Assembly (NCBI GenBank): GCA_930972465.1
Contig: CAKNHF010000032.1
Coordinates: 1-34,602 of the forward strand
DNA from: an uncultured Lachnospiraceae bacterium
GTDB taxonomy: Bacteria > Bacillota > Clostridia > Lachnospirales > Lachnospiraceae
Length of the DNA: 34,602 nucleotides
Direction of reading: 5' to 3'
Shown: positions 30,448-34,602 of the stretch, piece after piece
Layout of the letters: every line of letters starts with the position of its first letter
Position numbering within the stretch: the stretch's first letter is position 1
The notes under the pieces: model-generated
Database searches by the model: none
What the model was told of the DNA's origin: nothing
The model's input: only the letters and a program-made list of their open reading frames with translations
Translations under genes and position numbers: made by a program

Positions 30448-32064
30448 ATGGAATGGTGGAAAAAAGCGGTGGTTTATCAGATCTATCCGATGAGCTTTAA
30501 GGACAGTAACCACGATGGGATGGGTGACCTGGGCGGAATCCTGGAGAAAGTGGATTACCTGAAAGAGCTTGGCGTTGACATTGTGTGGATGACGCCGGTC
30601 TATGAGTCGCCGATGGACGACAACGGATATGATATCAGTGATTATTATAAGATCAATCCCCTGTTTGGAACCATGGAGCAGTTTGACGAACTTCTGGAGG
30701 CTCTCCACCAGAGGGGAATCCGTCTGATCATGGATCTGGTGGTCAACCATACCAGCGATGAACATGAGTGGTTCAGGCAGGCGAGAAAAGATAAAAACAG
30801 CAGATATCATGATTTCTATATCTGGAAAGATAGGCCGATCACGGATCAGCAGTCCATATTCAGCGGATCCGTCTGGGAGTACAATGAGGTAACAGACGAA
30901 TATTATTACCATCTGTTCAGCCGCAGACAGCCGGATCTGAACTGGGATAATCCGGAGGTGCGAAAGGAAGTATACCGTCTGATCAACTGGTGGCTGGACA
31001 AAGGGATTGACGGATTCCGGATGGATGTGATCGACCTGATCGGAAAGATTCCGGAGGAGAGCATCCTGACCAGTGATAAGAGTCATAAATATCTGCAGGA
31101 GATGTACCGGGAGTGCTTCGAGGGAAGGGAAGTCTTTACGGTAGGAGAGACTTCTTATGCAACTCCGGTGAGCGCGCCGCTCTATTCCGCGCCGGAGCGC
31201 AAAGAGCTGACCATGGTATTCGGATTTGAGCACCTGGGACTGGAAGAGGTGAAAGGAAATGGAAAATGGGATCTGAAGAAGCTGGATGTCAACGAACTGA
31301 AGCAGGTGTTCGCAGTCTGGCAGTATGCTCTTCATGAAAAAGGCTGGAACAGCCTGTTCTGGTCCAACCACGACCAGCCCCGCATCGTTTCCAGAATGGG
31401 AGACGACGGGAAATACAGGAAAGAAAGCGCCAAGATGCTCGGCATGATCCTTCATGGGATGCAGGGAACGCCGTATATCTATCAGGGGGAAGAGATCGGG
31501 ATGACAAATGTGAAATTCCCTCTGGAGGATTACAAGGATGTAGAGACCATCAATATGGTGAAAGAGAAACAGGAAGCAGGATGGTCCATGGATAAGATCA
31601 TGCAGGGAATCTATGCGAAAGGGCGGGATAACGCCCGCACGCCCATGCAGTGGTCCGCTCAGGAATACGGCGGATTTTCAGATCATGAGCCGTGGATCCG
31701 GATGAATCCGAATTACGAGACCATCAATGTAGAGGAGTCCGAGGCGGATAAAGATTCTATCTTCCATTTCTATCAGAAACTGATCCGTCTCCGCAAAGAG
31801 TGGGAGATCATCAGCACCGGAGATTTCACTCTGCTGTTTGAGGATGACAGGAACCTGTTTGCCTATAAGAGGGAGGCGGACGGGGAACGCCTGACCGTGA
31901 TCGCCAACTTTACCGGGGAGGACGTGCAGTGCGGGCTGCCCGATGAGATAAAGCCGGGAAGAGGGCAGATCCTCCTCTCAAATTATGACAGGGATTCGGT
32001 GGAAAAGAAAATGACGCTCAGACCTTATGAGAGCTTTATGTATTACGAGAAAACAGAGAAGTGA
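30448..32064 (+). CDS. GH13 oligo-1,6-glucosidase-like alpha-glucosidase
   Basis: A cytoplasmic 538-aa alpha-glucosidase of the GH13_31 type. It has an (alpha/beta)8 barrel starting WWKKAVVYQIYPMSFKDSN, and conserved region I is LVVNHTSDEH. The nucleophile is in GFRMDVID (about residue 192), the acid/base Glu in FTVGETS (about 234) and the third acid in SNHDQPR (about 308). The Val after the nucleophile (MDV) favours alpha-1,6 linkages (isomaltose-type) over alpha-1,4, an established distinguishing residue of the family. It has no signal peptide. The ribosome site is AAGGAGG. It likely forms one functional unit with the adjacent sugar importer and LacI regulator. Confidence 0.93.
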   Translation: MEWWKKAVVYQIYPMSFKDSNHDGMGDLGGILEKVDYLKELGVDIVWMTPVYESPMDDNGYDISDYYKINPLFGTMEQFDELLEALHQRGIRLIMDLVVNHTSDEHEWFRQARKDKNSRYHDFYIWKDRPITDQQSIFSGSVWEYNEVTDEYYYHLFSRRQPDLNWDNPEVRKEVYRLINWWLDKGIDGFRMDVIDLIGKIPEESILTSDKSHKYLQEMYRECFEGREVFTVGETSYATPVSAPLYSAPERKELTMVFGFEHLGLEEVKGNGKWDLKKLDVNELKQVFAVWQYALHEKGWNSLFWSNHDQPRIVSRMGDDGKYRKESAKMLGMILHGMQGTPYIYQGEEIGMTNVKFPLEDYKDVETINMVKEKQEAGWSMDKIMQGIYAKGRDNARTPMQWSAQEYGGFSDHEPWIRMNPNYETINVEESEADKDSIFHFYQKLIRLRKEWEIISTGDFTLLFEDDRNLFAYKREADGERLTVIANFTGEDVQCGLPDEIKPGRGQILLSNYDRDSVEKKMTLRPYESFMYYEKTEK

Positions 32065-32081
32065 TGAATAACGGGAAAGCA

Positions 32082-32111
32082 ATAAAAGAGGAGCTGCAGT
32101 TCCTCTTTTAT
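32082..32111. terminator. bidirectional terminator between the GH13 and lacI-type genes
   Basis: ATAAAAGAGGA pairs with TCCTCTTTTAT (11 bp) around an 8-nt loop. The A/T ends give U-rich tails in either direction. Both genes converge here. Confidence 0.85.
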
Positions 32112-32117
32112 GATTTC

Positions 32118-33158
32118 CTACAGCTTCAATTCCCCTGTCGACGCCCGGAACTTCAGCGTGGTCCGGACGTGCATGATGCGGTACGGCGTATCCGGCTCCT
32201 TGATCCGGGAGAGCAGAAGATCCGCGGCGATATATCCCATCTTGGAGCTGGGGATATCAACGGTGGTCAGGTGCGGGTCGATGATTCTTGACTCAGTAGA
32301 ATTATCGAATCCGGTGACAAGGACATCCTTGGGCACCCGGATTCCATGTTTCTTCAGTGCGCGGATCAGGTCGATGGCAACGAAATCATTGGCGCAGACA
32401 AAGACGTCCGGAAGCTGTATCATCCGGTTGACAGCCTCTTCGAGATCCCGGGGAGTATCGAAAACGGTTCTGCCGGTAAACTGTGAGGTTGAGGGAGTAA
32501 GCCTGTTGACGCTGAGGGCATGCATGAATCCCTGATATCGTTCGTTAAATGAGCGGCAGTGTTCCGGCTCACCTGCAAATGCAAGATTCCGGTAACCGTT
32601 CTGAATCAGCGTATCTGTCAGGTTAAACACGCTCAGATGATTTTCCATAAGGAGAAAATCTGCCCGGATCCGGGTCATGTCTGTGTCGGCAGCGGTATCG
32701 ATAAAAAGGAGCGGGATGCCCAGCGTATCCAGCATCTCAATATATTCCGGATCGAACATTTCCAGGCAGAGGATGCCTGCTGTCTTTTCCTTATTAAATC
32801 CCATGGGAAGCTGAAGGGAGGATATCTCAGTATCTCTTACCGGAAACATGGAAAGCCGGTAATTGTTCCGGCTGATCTTTTCCTGAAAGGTATTCAGCGC
32901 ATAGGTTCCGAAGTGAGAGCCGTAGGGCATGTTCTGCGTGATCAGCGCCAGTTCTTGTATCTCAGTATTCTCACCGGCGGAAGAGGAGGGCTGCGAAAGA
33001 TAGATGAAACGACGGTATCCCATCTCGGCGGCTTTCTCAAGAATTTTCTGACGTGTTTCCTCCGCCAGGACCCCTGTGTTGTTCAGTGCTTTTGATACTG
33101 TATTTCTGGAAAGTCCTAATGCGTCTGCAATATCCTGGATTGTAACTTTCTTTTCCAT
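32118..33158 (-). CDS. LacI-family transcriptional regulator
   Basis: A 346-aa regulator with an N-terminal LacI HTH (TIQDIADALGLSRNTVSKALN, about residues 5-25), hinge, and a periplasmic-binding-protein-like effector domain (about 65-340; segments ENHLSVFNLTDTLIQNGYRNLAFAG, DVFVCANDFVAIDLIRALKKHGIRVP, and DVLVTGFDNSTESRIIDPHLTTVDI). It is divergent from the sugar ABC transporter and convergent with the GH13 gene, so its ligand is probably an oligosaccharide imported by that transporter. The ribosome site is GAGAGG. Possible operators with core AATGTAA lie in the intergenic region. Confidence 0.93.
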   Translation of the reverse strand: MEKKVTIQDIADALGLSRNTVSKALNNTGVLAEETRQKILEKAAEMGYRRFIYLSQPSSSAGENTEIQELALITQNMPYGSHFGTYALNTFQEKISRNNYRLSMFPVRDTEISSLQLPMGFNKEKTAGILCLEMFDPEYIEMLDTLGIPLLFIDTAADTDMTRIRADFLLMENHLSVFNLTDTLIQNGYRNLAFAGEPEHCRSFNERYQGFMHALSVNRLTPSTSQFTGRTVFDTPRDLEEAVNRMIQLPDVFVCANDFVAIDLIRALKKHGIRVPKDVLVTGFDNSTESRIIDPHLTTVDIPSSKMGYIAADLLLSRIKEPDTPYRIMHVRTTLKFRASTGELKL

Positions 33159-33187
33159 ATAATAGTACCTCTCTCAGATTAATAATG

Positions 33188-33433
33188 TTACATTTAATGT
33201 AAATGATTTGTGCGTATTTGTCAAATGTAAAAGCGGCGTAACTATTAGAATGAAAAGAAAAAGCCGCATATTGTACGAAAGTCAAAAAGAATGATGCAAA
33301 TGTAACATGAAAATATGATACAAATGTAAAAATAATGTTGACACTATGCACAAACGGTGTTACTATTACCTTAACCTTTAAAACAGCTATGCATAAAAAG
33401 ATCGATCGAAAAATGCAGATGGTGCAAATGTAA
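33188..33433. repeat. cluster of AATGTAA operator-like repeats
   Basis: The 294-bp region between the LacI gene and the permease contains CAAATGTAA at 33222, 33297, 33321 and 33425, and the palindrome TTACATT-T-AATGTAA at 33188-33202. The fourth copy touches the ribosome site of the permease. They surround the promoter at 33338. This looks like a multi-site regulatory region, though not the usual CG-centred LacI operator. Confidence 0.5.
33338..33366 (+). promoter_or_regulatory. promoter of the sugar ABC transporter operon
   Basis: A consensus -35 TTGACA, 17-nt spacer, then TACTAT. Between the boxes is CACAAACGGTG, a short CAC...GTG dyad that a LacI-type repressor might use. The transporter start codon is about 87 nt beyond the -10. 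Confidence 0.72.
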
Positions 33434-33452
33434 AATAGGAGGGGTAAGAAAA

Positions 33453-34391
33453 ATGAGAGCTTTCCGTAAGAAAAGTACGGCAGTCGCGAAGCAGACGCCG
33501 CGGGAAAAACTGAAGTATGTGAAAAAGAACTGGCAGTTGTATGTGTTCTTCCTTCTGCCGGGGCTGCTGCTTACGCTGATTTTCAAGTACGGCCCCATGG
33601 GCGGGATCCTGATCGCTTTTGAGGACTACAATGTCATTGAAGGCGTTCTCGGAAGCCCATGGGTCGGACTGGAGTATTTCCGGCGTTTCCTTTCATCGCC
33701 GGATTTTATGAACTATCTGATGAACACGTTGAAGCTGAGTGTGTTCGGACTGTTGTGGGGATTCCCGATTCCGATCATCCTGGCGCTTCTTCTGAACCAG
33801 ATCCGCAGGACCGGGATCCGGAAGAAGATACAGCTTCTGATCTATGCGCCGAACTTTATCTCGGTCATCGTACTCTGTGGTATGGTCCGTATGTTCCTGT
33901 CCCCGGTGGGACCGATCAATTCTCTGCTGGGGATCGACACAAACTGGATGACCATGCCGGAAGCGTTCCGTACGATCTATATTGCCAGCGGAATCTGGCA
34001 GACGGCAGGATGGTCCTCCATCATGTACACGGCGGCCCTTTCCAATGCCAGCAAGGATCTGGAGGAAGCGGCGATCGTGGACGGAGCTAATATCCTTCAG
34101 CAGATCCGGTATGTTCAGCTGCCTGCGATCAAGAATATCATTGTGATCCAGTTTATCCTACAGGCAGGTAACATTATGAGTATCGGTTTCGAGAAAGCCT
34201 ATGCGCTGCAGACAGATATGAACCTTCCTGCTTCCGAGATCCTTTCTACATATGTGTACAGGCTCGGTCTTCTGAACGGTGACTACGGATATTCAACGGC
34301 GGTCGGCCTATTCAACTCAGTAATCAATGTGATCCTTCTTATCTTTGTAAACTGGGTTGTGAAGAAATTAAACGACGGCGAAGGATTATAA
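33453..34391 (+). CDS. CUT1 sugar ABC transporter permease, LplB-like
   Basis: A 312-aa permease. After a basic cytoplasmic N-terminus come six membrane segments: FFLLPGLLLTLIFKYGPMGG, the first extracellular region, then MNTLKLSVFGLLWGFPIPIIL and so on. The EAA loop is EEAAIVDGANILQQIRYVQLPAI (about 207-230), the contact with the ATPase. Relatives are LplB/YtcP-type permeases importing oligosaccharides or sugar acids. The start has AGGAGGGG. The partner permease follows after 12 nt. The binding protein would be expected further downstream. The shared ATPase could be a MsmX-type protein elsewhere; the degenerate ATPase at 6423 is not an obvious candidate. Confidence 0.93.
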   Translation: MRAFRKKSTAVAKQTPREKLKYVKKNWQLYVFFLLPGLLLTLIFKYGPMGGILIAFEDYNVIEGVLGSPWVGLEYFRRFLSSPDFMNYLMNTLKLSVFGLLWGFPIPIILALLLNQIRRTGIRKKIQLLIYAPNFISVIVLCGMVRMFLSPVGPINSLLGIDTNWMTMPEAFRTIYIASGIWQTAGWSSIMYTAALSNASKDLEEAAIVDGANILQQIRYVQLPAIKNIIVIQFILQAGNIMSIGFEKAYALQTDMNLPASEILSTYVYRLGLLNGDYGYSTAVGLFNSVINVILLIFVNWVVKKLNDGEGL

Positions 34392-34403
34392 AAGGGGGAT
34401 TTG

Positions 34404-34602
34404 ATGATGGAAACGAGAAGAAAAATGAAACTCGGAACATCCGACAAGGTTATTCTCGGCGTCGGATATACGCTGCTCGGACTGTTTGTACTGGCAGTAT
34501 TTGTTCCCCTGGTATACGTGGTGCTGGCTTCTTTCATGGATCCGAATGTGCTGAACAATCAGGGGCTCAGCTTTAACTTTAAAGACTGGACGCTGGATGC
34601 CT
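34404..34602 (+). CDS. second CUT1 ABC transporter permease, LplC-like, 3' end outside window
   Basis: Only the first 66 codons are present: MMETRRKMKLGTSDKVILG followed by a membrane helix LLGLFVLAVFVPLVYVVLASF and the FMDPNVLNNQGLSF segment typical of the second permease of LplBC-type transporters. A GGGGGAT ribosome site is 6 nt upstream. It forms the transport channel with the preceding protein. An ATG at 34407 is an equally good start. Confidence 0.85.
   Translation, partial: MMETRRKMKLGTSDKVILGVGYTLLGLFVLAVFVPLVYVVLASFMDPNVLNNQGLSFNFKDWTLDA

Noticed and set aside
30247-31455. Minus-strand open frame (402 codons) opposite the GH31/GH13 genes
   Set aside because: Covers the GH13 catalytic motifs on the opposite strand and crosses the gene gap; composition is typical of an antisense shadow.

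Overview
The window looks like a chromosomal segment of an anaerobic, spore-forming clostridium, most probably a Lachnospiraceae gut bacterium. This rests on SpmA/SpmB spore maturation proteins, the HolB-RicT-TrmN6-RsmI gene order of Firmicutes, a NiaR-type NAD regulon, strong AGGAGG ribosome sites, and purine-rich codon use at moderate GC. No species can be named from the sequence alone.

Layout. 1-303: the end of an initiator tRNA gene, tRNA-Phe, tRNA-Lys and a terminator. 324-488: a small unknown minus-strand gene. 761-6398: a housekeeping operon (Orn/Lys/Arg decarboxylase, guanylate-kinase-like protein, holB, ricT, trmN6, rsmI) ending in a palindromic terminator. 6423-10231: a degenerate ABC ATPase and spmB on the minus strand, then a DUF885 lipoprotein and spmA on the plus strand. 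10257-17270: a condensin-like jetA-jetB-jetC cassette of the Wadjet/MksBEF class with no jetD, followed by a metallophosphoesterase and a NYN-nuclease/double-LOTUS protein, bounded by one promoter and one terminator. 17350-21124: nadA-nadB-nadC-niaR, with a NiaR-like operator over the promoter. 21202-24932: a methyltransferase and a large membrane-anchored protein with an inactive-looking C39-like tail. 24949-25601: queT (minus) with a candidate preQ1 riboswitch.

About 25602-28675 is a visibly AT-rich, decayed mobile-element remnant. It holds two XRE regulators, an excisionase-like protein, broken replication or phage-like genes and a well-formed type I toxin-antitoxin module, but no integrase. 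Its right edge meets a GH31 glycosidase gene that has lost its 5' part. After that come a GH13 oligo-1,6-glucosidase, a LacI-family regulator (minus), and the start of a CUT1 sugar ABC transporter operon, which together form an alpha-glucoside utilisation locus.

The most interesting parts are the jetD-less JetABC cassette coupled to a phosphoesterase and a NYN-LOTUS protein, the ABC ATPase whose signature motif has changed to ITDAE, and the toxin-antitoxin module, where leader, terminator region and antisense promoter can all be read from the sequence. All functional calls come from motif recognition by eye; no database search was run.
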